51,430 nt of DNA, from NCBI GenBank assembly GCA_018062815.1, contig JAGORM010000005.1, forward strand, positions 1-51,430. Reading direction: 5' to 3'. The position numbers were made by a program, and so were the translations under genes. The DNA is from Candidatus Levyibacteriota bacterium. Its GTDB lineage: Bacteria; Patescibacteriota; Microgenomatia; Levybacterales; GWA1-39-11. The notes under the pieces are model-generated. The model was not told the origin of the DNA. It saw only the letters and a list, made by a program, of their open reading frames with translations, and did not search any database. This document shows positions 7,623 through 14,213 of the stretch, in pieces (the first letter of the stretch is position 1; each line of letters starts with the position of its first letter).

Positions 7623-9251
7623 CTATTGGGAGAGTATTGAATACTGCATTGCTTCCGTTGGAAGCTGCGGATACGACTCAAAATATTGGATCTTACGTGT
7701 AGTTTCACCGGACGTCCCAACTGACTCAATGACTTTTCCTTGTGATGGGAGGGTTACACCGGAACTACCCACAACTCCTATAACGCTTGAGTTATAAAGA
7801 GGTATAACTTTTAAGATAAGAGCGCTTGATAGGGGAATAGGATCTGTTTTAAAGTACAGGAGTTTTCCATTCACTTCCTGTCCATCATAGGTTGATGGTG
7901 CAGTCGTGGGAGTAGGGGTTGGAGCAGATGTATCGCAGGATAAACCGTTTCCGGAATTATATAGTGTTTGCACTTCAGTCTCTGTGATCGCGCGGTTCCA
8001 AATCCCAATATCATCTAATGCCCCAGTGTAAACTGCATAGTTTCCGTATTCACGAGCCCCAAATCTGAATGGAGCATTTACAGATGCAGTGTTTCGACCG
8101 CCTAAACTGTTGAAGGTTCCTGAGTTTGACTGCACACCATCAACATAAATCTTAACTAATGGATCAGGAGTTATTGCACCATCGTAGGTAACTGCAAAAT
8201 GATGCCAATTACCATCTCTCACATTTACCGTACCCCCAACCGTAATCTGATATGGAATATGATAATCATTTACGTTGTACAAAAGAAGCGTACCATCCGG
8301 CTGCGTTGATATAGACCACCCATTCCCATTCCCTGCTCCGTGCATATCAGCGACTAAAAATTGGTATGAACTTGTGGGAGATGCCTTCAACCATCCTGCA
8401 ACAGTGTACTGCTGAGAAGTTGCAAAATCCAAACCCTTTGTACTTGCTTGACCCATATTCACCGCCCCTGTAGTTGCATCTGAAGGCGTAGTAGCAGTAT
8501 TTGTAAATTGAAGTGCATTCCCCAATTTACCAGCAACTCTAGCTACATTATTTACTATTGTCCCATTTGCTGTGCCACCAACACCTATTACATCAGCTAC
8601 TGTCGCCCCACTTGATTCATCCGCTGGCCAATAATGCGCAAGCCCTGTCGTAGGACACGCCGCAGGAGTGGGTGTGGGATTCCCCCCCGAAGAGTTTGTA
8701 CCAAGAGGTGTAGCGAAATTATTACTTGATCTTCTGTTCCCATATGCCCCCCCACATGCATCATATGCGTACTTTGTAACTGTGGGATTTAACTTTGAAC
8801 CAGACAGTAGCACTATCTCAAGCGCCGGAACTGAATCTCTATCCGTTGCTGCACAATTTGAGGCATTTTTTGTCCCCCACAAGAGAGAAATACTTCCACT
8901 ATTCATTGGAGAAGAAAAATCTGGGTAGTTTGAAAGCCATATATCCATACCTCTATCTTGTGGAACCAAGTCTCCATTATTCAGTAAAATACTATTCCCA
9001 GAGGCAGCAGATATGTTGGTTGTAAAACTAGCATTTGTTAGATTTCCAACCCCTTGTCCTGTCGTAATAGATTTTTCGATTCCCGCACTTGCTGCTTGAA
9101 ACGCTCGCTGAGAATCTTCATTTTGTTTTGATACTTTTAAATTTGTTATGGTGCGAGAAGCCAATGTTAAAGCCGCGGTAAGAGCCACAACCATAGTAAT
9201 TACGACAATTAACAATACCTGACCAGAAGATGATCTATTATTTTTTTCCAT
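7623..9251 (-). CDS. PilX-like minor pilin fused to a LamG-type lectin domain
   Basis: With the preferred ATG at 9251 the protein has 542 residues. An N-terminal SGQVLLIVVITMVVALTAAL membrane helix and a following amphipathic helix (QRAFQAASAGIEKS) resemble PilX-type minor pilins, which carry weak or no prepilin cleavage sites. After a Pro/Thr linker (NPTPTPAACPTT), residues about 205-440 form a concanavalin-like LamG (LamGL) domain: LAHYWPADESSG, LGNALQF, QYTVAGWLK, GNWHHFAVTYDG, VKIYVDGV, GALDDIGIWNRAITETEVQ. A second Pro/Thr linker leads to a beta-rich tail. LamG domains commonly bind carbohydrate or protein, so a pilus-tip adhesin is the likely role. The upstream ATG at 9260 overlaps the predicted -10 box, which is why 9251 is chosen. 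Confidence 0.82.
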   Translation of the reverse strand: MEKNNRSSSGQVLLIVVITMVVALTAALTLASRTITNLKVSKQNEDSQRAFQAASAGIEKSITTGQGVGNLTNASFTTNISAASGNSILLNNGDLVPQDRGMDIWLSNYPDFSSPMNSGSISLLWGTKNASNCAATDRDSVPALEIVLLSGSKLNPTVTKYAYDACGGAYGNRRSSNNFATPLGTNSSGGNPTPTPAACPTTGLAHYWPADESSGATVADVIGVGGTANGTIVNNVARVAGKLGNALQFTNTATTPSDATTGAVNMGQASTKGLDFATSQQYTVAGWLKASPTSSYQFLVADMHGAGNGNGWSISTQPDGTLLLYNVNDYHIPYQITVGGTVNVRDGNWHHFAVTYDGAITPDPLVKIYVDGVQSNSGTFNSLGGRNTASVNAPFRFGAREYGNYAVYTGALDDIGIWNRAITETEVQTLYNSGNGLSCDTSAPTPTPTTAPSTYDGQEVNGKLLYFKTDPIPLSSALILKVIPLYNSSVIGVVGSSGVTLPSQGKVIESVGTSGETTRKIQYFESYPQLPTEAMQYSILSQ

Positions 9252-9258
9252 CTCATTC

Positions 9259-9288
9259 ATGATAGACTTAAAGCCGCAAGGCTGTCAA
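9259..9288 (-). promoter_or_regulatory. Internal promoter ahead of the LamG pilin-pilMNO block
   Basis: On the minus strand TTGACA (9288-9283), an 18 bp spacer and TATCAT (9264-9259) end 7 nt before the ATG at 9251. It lies between the PilW-like gene and the LamG pilin and would allow the adhesin and pilMNO to be expressed independently of the upstream pilin genes, as a leaderless mRNA. A GCC/GGC mini-hairpin with a 4 nt loop lies within the spacer. Confidence 0.55.
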
Positions 9289-9295
9289 GTAAAAC

Positions 9296-9898
9296 CTAAT
9301 AGCTTTGGTTACGCAAAGATACAGATGTATTAAATGATGCTACACCCGTCTTATCTGACGCAGTTCCCGAAGAATTCACTAACTGAAACTGCACATCAAT
9401 TCGAGGAGGAGAATATATGTCTTGCTGAGTACATGTAAATGAGCATGTCGCAGGAGCAAGTTTAACACGAGATGTGTCAATCAATTGGGTAATTTTATAA
9501 GGGGTTGGAGTAGGAGGAAGAGCACTAAAAATTGCACTACTTGAGCTAATCGTATACTCATCCTCATTGCAGGTAAATGTTGTAGTTCCCCCATCAAAAC
9601 CTAGTACCGTAAGCGATTGTCCTGCAGGTGGAGTATTTACACAATCAGTTATAGAAGCAGAATTTGCAGGGGTAAATGAAATAAGTTGCTGTGAATTAGT
9701 CAGAACATTTGAAATAGTAGAAAGCGCGTAGTTTCCGTTTTGGGCTATGTCACTTGTTATCTTAGATTTTGAAGTTCCCCTATAAGTGGCATTCAATATC
9801 CCAACTACAACCGTACCAGTTATTATTAGAAGCATCATAACTATAATTAATTCAATAAGCGTATAGCCGTATGTATGTGTTATGTTATACCTTTTCAT
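9296..9898 (-). CDS. Prepilin-like protein (PilW/GspJ type)
   Basis: The 200-residue reading starts at MKRYNITHTYG, giving a basic leader and a prepilin peptidase site G|YTLIELIIVMMLLI (G11, then Tyr instead of Phe, and Glu at +5). About 18 hydrophobic residues follow and then the helical stalk. The rest is a beta-rich globular domain with cysteines (about 90-190). Length and position between the PilV-like and PilX-like genes suit PilW/GspJ, which help prime the pilus tip. A longer reading upstream of 9898 would hide the leader inside the preceding gene. The chosen ATG overlaps the preceding stop as ATGA with AAGGA just upstream. Confidence 0.8.
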   Translation of the reverse strand: MKRYNITHTYGYTLIELIIVMMLLIITGTVVVGILNATYRGTSKSKITSDIAQNGNYALSTISNVLTNSQQLISFTPANSASITDCVNTPPAGQSLTVLGFDGGTTTFTCNEDEYTISSSSAIFSALPPTPTPYKITQLIDTSRVKLAPATCSFTCTQQDIYSPPRIDVQFQLVNSSGTASDKTGVASFNTSVSLRNQSY

Positions 9899-10407
9899 AT
9901 TCCTTGATATGCTGTTGGATATGTTGTTGGAAACTGCTTTGATACGTCTAAGAAGCATGATCTGACTGATTTTTTATTACAGAATGCCGCAGTACATTTA
10001 CTGCTTGTCCAGGAAACTGTAACAGTAACATAGAGACCATTCACAAACGTGTTCCCAGCGCCACAATTACCCGACTCAAAGTTTACCTCACGCTTAAATT
10101 GGTCAAAAACATAGTCATTTGCCGTGCAGGCAGTATTAAGAAGACTGTTTTGCTCATTCAAGCACTTCGCGTCAGTATAGGTACGATACGTAGCAATCAT
10201 ATTATTGTTTGATATCTGGTCCCGCATATACTCAAGCCCCTGTTGTGCAAGTTTATTTGCCTGGTTTTGTTGCTTCACAAAAACTGAGTTATTAACACTT
10301 GTTAATACTGCCACAGCCGTTGCGCTAAGAATAATAACCAATAATGAAAGTGCTATTATTGCCTCAACTAAAGTTTGACCAGAACTGTTTTTAAATTTTA
10401 TGAGCAT
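9895..10407 (-). CDS. Prepilin-like protein (PilV/GspI type)
   Basis: This 170-residue protein begins MLIKFKNSSG|QTLVEAIIALSLLV: a short basic leader, a Gly at the cleavage site and Glu at +5, with Gln rather than Phe at +1, common in PilV/GspI-type minor pilins. The stalk helix (ANKLAQQGLEYMRDQI) contains the A-x-x-L-A-x-x-G-L-E pattern typical of the class. The C-terminal domain has several Cys. It would be processed by the PilD encoded upstream and join the minor-pilin initiation complex. It overlaps the preceding pseudopilin gene by 10 nt and the next gene by 4 nt, so the five pilin genes form one operon. Confidence 0.82.
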   Translation of the reverse strand: MLIKFKNSSGQTLVEAIIALSLLVIILSATAVAVLTSVNNSVFVKQQNQANKLAQQGLEYMRDQISNNNMIATYRTYTDAKCLNEQNSLLNTACTANDYVFDQFKREVNFESGNCGAGNTFVNGLYVTVTVSWTSSKCTAAFCNKKSVRSCFLDVSKQFPTTYPTAYQGI

Positions 10408-10979
10408 GTTACCGTTCCTTCTTTTATGTTTACATTCCCTCCATTATCTACGCAAATTGTCTTACTCATAGAACTGTCTGTTGCAGTCAGAACAATTCTA
10501 CAACTATCAGTATCAGACCCGTTTGCAACTATGTAAAAGCGCAAAATATTATTTGACCCACACTCACCATTTGCTATACTAACCACTAAATTAGATGGTC
10601 GTTTTTTAGTATACACGGTATAGTAACCAGAATTTGTTGATCCAACATAACAAACCGCGTCCGTTTGATATAGATTTGTGGGATCAGTACATAAATTTGT
10701 CTCACCTGAAGCGTTTGCGCAAGTAACAAATCGGTAACGGTCGAGTGCACCTGTGCAAAGGGTAGGCTTTACCCTTGATGTTGCATTTGCGCGAGCCTGA
10801 TCAATTCCATTTTTTATATCTATTGCGGCTTGATCAAATACCTGTTTTTTACTGTATGATAAAAATGAAGCAAAACCAATGCCCGTTAACAATCCAATAA
10901 CTGAAAAGACTACTAGGAGCTCTAAAAGAGTAAATCCATTATTGTTATTAAGAATATGAAAAGACAGGTACTTTTTCAA
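10398..10979 (-). CDS. Prepilin-like protein (FimT/GspH type), TTG start
   Basis: The 193-residue protein has a leader ending NNNNG|FTLLELLVVFSVIGLL, a perfect class III prepilin signal with Glu at +5. The stalk and DIKNGIDQARANATSRV (about 60-76) match the FimT/GspH minor-pilin pattern. The globular part has paired cysteines (about 79-107 and 151-165). No ATG fits: the best start is TTG at 10979, 13 nt after the previous stop. It would be a PilD substrate and part of the pilus-tip priming complex. Confidence 0.8.
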   Translation of the reverse strand: MKKYLSFHILNNNNGFTLLELLVVFSVIGLLTGIGFASFLSYSKKQVFDQAAIDIKNGIDQARANATSRVKPTLCTGALDRYRFVTCANASGETNLCTDPTNLYQTDAVCYVGSTNSGYYTVYTKKRPSNLVVSIANGECGSNNILRFYIVANGSDTDSCRIVLTATDSSMSKTICVDNGGNVNIKEGTVTCS

Positions 10980-10992
10980 GGCAGTATTGGCA

Positions 10993-11484
10993 TTATGGAT
11001 TACTTACAGCATAATAATACCCAGTTGCGCATGTTATAGGTGGCCATGTGATTGCTGTTGGCCACCAAGCCGGTTTCCCCGCAACGGTTCCTGCAAACGC
11101 ATCCTTATCATTTATGTTTTCCATACAAGAAACCAATACGTAAGTTGAAGCAGGAGAACCTACAGAATAATAATATGCTGTGTTTGTTTGTGGATCACAG
11201 GGAATATTTGCCATGTATTGCTGAGAACCACCGACTCCGCCCATGTATGGCTGTCCACAGCTTGCGATAGGAGAGACTGGAGATGATGCGGGATAGGCAT
11301 CATTATCAGTTCTGTAAAATTCAAAAGCTGCCTGAATCTGCTTTATATCAGATTTTCTTTGCACATCTCTTCCTCTTTTTCGAACACTTCCAAATGAAAC
11401 TGTAAGAAGCGCCGTCAATATTCCGATTATTGCTATAACCGTTAATAGCTCTATTAGAGTAAATCCTTTACTGTTAAATTTCAT
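10993..11484 (-). CDS. GspG-like pseudopilin
   Basis: The 163-residue protein begins MKFNSKG|FTLIELLTVIAIIGILTALL, a canonical prepilin peptidase site. It continues with RKRGRDVQRKSDIKQIQAAFEFYRTDNDAYP, the conserved GspG/pilin stalk where the D-x-x-R-x-x-D-I-x-x-I-x-x-A-x-x-x-Y sequence precedes the NxxYP loop. The C-terminal region has a Cys pair (about 71 and 90) and an aromatic-rich tail. The TTG at 11490 would add two residues, but the ATG at 11484 sits just after the previous TGA (TGA-AT-ATG). It is probably an abundant or accessory fibre subunit. Confidence 0.85.
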   Translation of the reverse strand: MKFNSKGFTLIELLTVIAIIGILTALLTVSFGSVRKRGRDVQRKSDIKQIQAAFEFYRTDNDAYPASSPVSPIASCGQPYMGGVGGSQQYMANIPCDPQTNTAYYYSVGSPASTYVLVSCMENINDKDAFAGTVAGKPAWWPTAITWPPITCATGYYYAVSNP

Positions 11485-11486
11485 AT

Positions 11487-11969
11487 TCAAGGCGATATGT
11501 TACTGCTAGTGATACCAAAATTGCATGGCTTATTAGATCCGCACAGAAAAGGTGCTGGCACACCTTCACATTCTCCGCTTACCGTACATGCCTCTTCCCA
11601 TATGCTTGGGTTTTCTAACGAGGCATATAGCCTATAAGACTGAAAATTATTATCTTCGTCAGCCCAGTACACATACCTTCTGTTTATCCCTGTATCCCTC
11701 GGTAAAAATTCAAAATAGGGCATCCAGGGTGCCCCCCATGTATATACATCATCACGGTCTGCAATCACATAATTCACTTTGTCATAATGTGGATAGTGCC
11801 CATAATCTCTGAAGTATTTCTCAAGCCCTAAAGAAATCAATTTCAGATCCCGAATTCTTTTCTCATCATTTTTACTCTGAAGCATTTTCCATGGGTTTAC
11901 AACATAGAAGCCCACACCAATTAATATACAAATAGATAAGAATATCAAAAAAACACCGAATTTAGACAT
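11487..11969 (-). CDS. GspG-like globular domain on an ordinary membrane anchor
   Basis: The 160-residue protein has one N-terminal hydrophobic segment (about residues 5-25, FGVFLIFLSICILIGVGFYV) but no G|FTLIE prepilin site. It is followed directly by NDEKRIRDLKLISLGLEKYF and RDYGHYP, the same pattern as the stalk end and NxxYP loop of GspG pseudopilins. The remainder has four Cys and many aromatics (WGAPWMPYFEFLPRD, YVYWADEDN). It is therefore pilin-like but should not be a PilD substrate and may stay in the membrane as a pilus or secretion accessory. It sits between pilD and the GspG-like gene. An in-frame GTG at 11975 overlapping the pilD stop is the alternative start. Confidence 0.7.
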   Translation of the reverse strand: MSKFGVFLIFLSICILIGVGFYVVNPWKMLQSKNDEKRIRDLKLISLGLEKYFRDYGHYPHYDKVNYVIADRDDVYTWGAPWMPYFEFLPRDTGINRRYVYWADEDNNFQSYRLYASLENPSIWEEACTVSGECEGVPAPFLCGSNKPCNFGITSSNISP

Positions 11970-11971
11970 AT

Positions 11972-12733
11972 TCACACTCCAATTAAAGGTAGTATAGCCT
12001 GCAATATTTGATTCTCAAAGAGCAAGGGAACAATAATTCCTAAGCTTAAAAAAGGCCCAAAAGGAATACTCCCCCCTTTAAGCTTTTTTTTACCTATGCT
12101 AATTAGTATTATGGAAATTAGAGCCCCTGTCAAGAACGTCGTATAAAAAGCAATTACCAGTCCTAGCGGTGACAATAAGAATCCTATTACAAGAGCATAT
12201 TTTACGTCTCCAAAACCGATACCTCTGCCTTTTGTTACAAGAAAAATTGTTAAGAAAAAAATGAAAGCAATAGCTGCTGTTATAAGATGTAGGACTACAT
12301 TTGGTGAGCCTCCTAAAACCAAGACAACTGACAAAATTCCTAAAACAGAAAGCAGCTTATCAGAGATAACTCTGTAATCTATATCTATTAGTGCAATTGC
12401 AATTGCCAGCAAACAGATACCGCAAAGCAGGGCATACTGTATCCAATTTACAAAACTTAAAATAAAAAGCAAGACAAAAAGAAATCCGGCTAAGACTTCA
12501 ACAATGAAAACTCTCACAGGAATTTTCTTTTTGCATTCCCTACACTTACCTGAAAGAAAAAGGTATGAGAAGATAGGAACCATGTCATATGGTTTTAGTT
12601 TTTTCTTGCAATAATCACAGTGAGAGTTTCCGTAAAAAATACTTTCTTTTCTTGGGATTCTGTCTGCGAGAACATTTATAAAACTTCCAAAACAACTTCC
12701 AATTATGAATAAAAATAAGTAAATTAGAATCAC
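11972..12733 (-). CDS. pilD: Prepilin leader peptidase / N-methyltransferase
   Basis: PilD cleaves the leaders of type IV prepilins and N-methylates the new N-terminus at the inner face of the membrane. The 253-residue protein has the N-terminal domain with two CxxC pairs (CDYCKKKLKPYDMVPIFSYL, then CRECKKKIP; about residues 35-74). It has about seven membrane helices. The catalytic aspartates appear in ALIDIDYRVI (about 110-119) and in the GFGDVKYAL loop (about 172-180), the conserved G-x-G-D motif. The start is GTG: the overlapping ATG at 12735 hits a stop at once, and a -10 box ends exactly 6 nt upstream of the GTG. Confidence 0.95.
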   Translation of the reverse strand: MILIYLFLFIIGSCFGSFINVLADRIPRKESIFYGNSHCDYCKKKLKPYDMVPIFSYLFLSGKCRECKKKIPVRVFIVEVLAGFLFVLLFILSFVNWIQYALLCGICLLAIAIALIDIDYRVISDKLLSVLGILSVVLVLGGSPNVVLHLITAAIAFIFFLTIFLVTKGRGIGFGDVKYALVIGFLLSPLGLVIAFYTTFLTGALISIILISIGKKKLKGGSIPFGPFLSLGIIVPLLFENQILQAILPLIGV

Positions 12734-12739
12734 ATATTA

Positions 12740-12768
12740 ATAGTACAAAGTTTGTAAGAAAGTATCAA
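12740..12768 (-). promoter_or_regulatory. Promoter predicting a leaderless pilD-pseudopilin mRNA
   Basis: On the minus strand TTGATA (12768-12763), a 17 bp spacer and TACTAT (12745-12740), which ends 6 nt before the GTG at 12733. This also explains why pilD uses GTG and has no Shine-Dalgarno sequence. Confidence 0.6.
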
Positions 12769-12782
12769 GGAGTAGAGGGTTT

Positions 12783-12811
12783 AAATAAAAAAAACTCCTT
12801 TCGGAGTTTTT
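12783..12811 (-). terminator. Intrinsic terminator of the major pilin gene
   Basis: On the minus strand AAAACTCC pairs with GGAGTTTT (12810-12803 with 12798-12791) around a GAAA tetraloop, followed by a U-rich run. It lies 18 nt after the pilin stop and separates the highly expressed pilin from the pilD operon. It is the clearest intrinsic terminator in the window. Confidence 0.85.
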
Positions 12812-12828
12812 CTATTTTTTCAGATGTT

Positions 12829-13332
12829 CTATGGACATGTGGTCGCTGCAGTGATAGACGTTCCGTTTGCTTTAAAGCATCCTTGTCCGTTTGCGTATAC
12901 GTATATTTGTCCAGATGTTGGTCCTCCGTATTTTTTAGACTTCAAAGCTGTTACCCAAAAAGCATAATTATTGCAATTTGCGCCTGCAGTAGTGCATGAT
13001 GCTGTTGTTGCATAGCTTACAGTGTATCCAGTTGGAGCTGTATATGAACCTATTTTTGATTCTCCTGCAGTTTGCAGATCTGTAAGAGCTGCATTAACCG
13101 TTGTTCCTCCCACATAGGTGTTATTATGCGTAGCAGCGTATGTATCATTTGCTTTTCCAAATTGTGCTAGAGATGTAACAACGCCTGAATCGTTTGCTGC
13201 GTTAATTTTATCAAGTGGATCAATTGTTGTAATAAGGACTGCTGCAAGAACTCCGAGGATTGCAATAACAACAATGAGCTCTATAAGAGTGAAACCTTTT
13301 GAGTTTCTTATTTGGGCAGGTAATAATTTCAT
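12829..13332 (-). CDS. Type IV major pilin
   Basis: The 167-residue prepilin has leader MKLLPAQIRNSKG and the processed N-terminus FTLIELIVVIAILGVLAAVL, with Glu at +5. The stalk helix reads DPLDKINAANDSGVVTSLAQFGKANDTYAA. The globular part is small, Thr/Ala/Gly-rich and low in charge, with two cysteine pairs (about residues 112/119 and 151/166). It alone among the pilin genes has its own promoter and a strong terminator, the usual sign of the abundant fibre subunit. PilD and the assembly machinery are encoded next door. Confidence 0.9.
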   Translation of the reverse strand: MKLLPAQIRNSKGFTLIELIVVIAILGVLAAVLITTIDPLDKINAANDSGVVTSLAQFGKANDTYAATHNNTYVGGTTVNAALTDLQTAGESKIGSYTAPTGYTVSYATTASCTTAGANCNNYAFWVTALKSKKYGGPTSGQIYVYANGQGCFKANGTSITAATTCP

Positions 13333-13341
13333 GTTAAAAAT

Positions 13342-13371
13342 ATCTAATCAGAAAACTGAATAGCTTGTCAA
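13342..13371 (-). promoter_or_regulatory. Major pilin promoter
   Basis: A perfect TTGACA (13371-13366) on the minus strand lies 33 nt before the ATG. The -10 is either TTAGAT (18 bp spacer, 9 nt before ATG) or TAGATA (19 bp, 8 nt). Either way the leader would be only a few bases. The -10 is weaker than expected for a major pilin, so an activator is possible. Confidence 0.5.
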
Positions 13372-13526
13372 TAAGCAATTTCTTACAGGATAAATATTTT
13401 TACCTTATTATTAAATTTTTACTATTAAATAAGGACTATATCTGAAATACTAAAATATTAGAGGATAAATTATATAATTGCATCAAACAATTATCTAAAA
13501 AAGCATATACTTCTATCTTTGCATCT

Positions 13527-14138
13527 TTAAAGAAGTGAAGCCTCCAGAGCAAGTCTTTTATTAACATTGTTAGTTTTTGTTAATTTATAGGAATTGTGTA
13601 ATTTTCTAAGCACTGGCAAAATTACAGAAGCGCGTGATAAATCCTCTTTAATAAGACTTCTTAATGCAAGGAGTATTGACTCAATATTTTCAGTTTCTAT
13701 AATAGCCGGCAAGAGACTTACAATTCCAAAAGTATTATATTGTGATTCTTCAAAAACTTTACTTATTTTGTTAAAAAGTTCAACATCCATTTCTTTTTTT
13801 TCGTTTTCTAAATTCACAATCAGACATCTTGACAAAATAGTGGGCAACAATTCATCTTTTGTACTAGATACAAAAAAAATGGCATTTTGAGAAGTCGCCT
13901 CCTCAACTGTTTTCAGAAGCGCATTTTGGGATTCTAATGTTGGACTCGCTATAATTATTACCCTCATTTCACCCTCCTTCAATTTTAGAGACATTGTATG
14001 TTGAAGCAAACGAACCTGAGCAATTTTGCAACTCTCAAGTTTTATAACATGGTATGCTGGAACATGGTGTGTTTTTATAAACGAACTTAAATATGTTTCT
14101 TGAAAATTTGAGGACCCAATGAGTGCGTATGTGTGCAT
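13527..14138 (-). CDS. DNA polymerase III delta'-like protein lacking the P-loop
   Basis: This 203-residue protein resembles the clamp-loader delta' subunit (HolB/DnaX AAA+ fold). It has ESQNALLKTVEEATSQNAIF (about 72-91), FVSSTKDELLPTILSRC (about 92-108, with the conserved S-R-C sensor/arginine finger motif) and then a helical region. Length is about two-thirds of typical delta', and the Walker A loop (GxxGxGKT) expected near the N-terminus is absent (MHTYALIGSSNFQETYLSSF). Delta' is catalytically inert in many bacteria, so loss of the P-loop is compatible with function. A minus-strand TATAAT (14158-14153) with TTTAAT 17 bp upstream gives a 14 nt gap to the ATG and overlaps the divergent pilB promoter. 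Confidence 0.8.
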   Translation of the reverse strand: MHTYALIGSSNFQETYLSSFIKTHHVPAYHVIKLESCKIAQVRLLQHTMSLKLKEGEMRVIIIASPTLESQNALLKTVEEATSQNAIFFVSSTKDELLPTILSRCLIVNLENEKKEMDVELFNKISKVFEESQYNTFGIVSLLPAIIETENIESILLALRSLIKEDLSRASVILPVLRKLHNSYKLTKTNNVNKRLALEASLL

Positions 14139-14147
14139 ACTTCTTTA

Positions 14148-14177
14148 TTGACATTATAATAACTATTCTAATACTAT
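14148..14177 (+). promoter_or_regulatory. Promoter of pilB-pilT-pilC
   Basis: TTGACA (14148-14153), an 18 bp spacer and TACTAT (14172-14177). The predicted start is near 14184, immediately before a perfect inverted repeat. It overlaps the divergent promoter of the delta'-like gene, so the two could interfere with each other. Confidence 0.6.
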
Positions 14178-14184
14178 TAAACAA

Positions 14185-14207
14185 GTATCCCAGATGAATT
14201 GGGATAC
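14185..14207 (+). promoter_or_regulatory. 5'-end hairpin or operator in the pilB leader
   Basis: GTATCCCA (14185-14192) and TGGGATAC (14200-14207) form a perfect 8 bp inverted repeat with a 7 nt spacer. It starts one base after the predicted transcription start and ends 6 nt before the pilB ATG. There is no T-run, so it is not a terminator. It could be an mRNA-stabilising 5' hairpin or a protein-binding operator. Confidence 0.6.
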
Positions 14208-14213
14208 TGTTCT

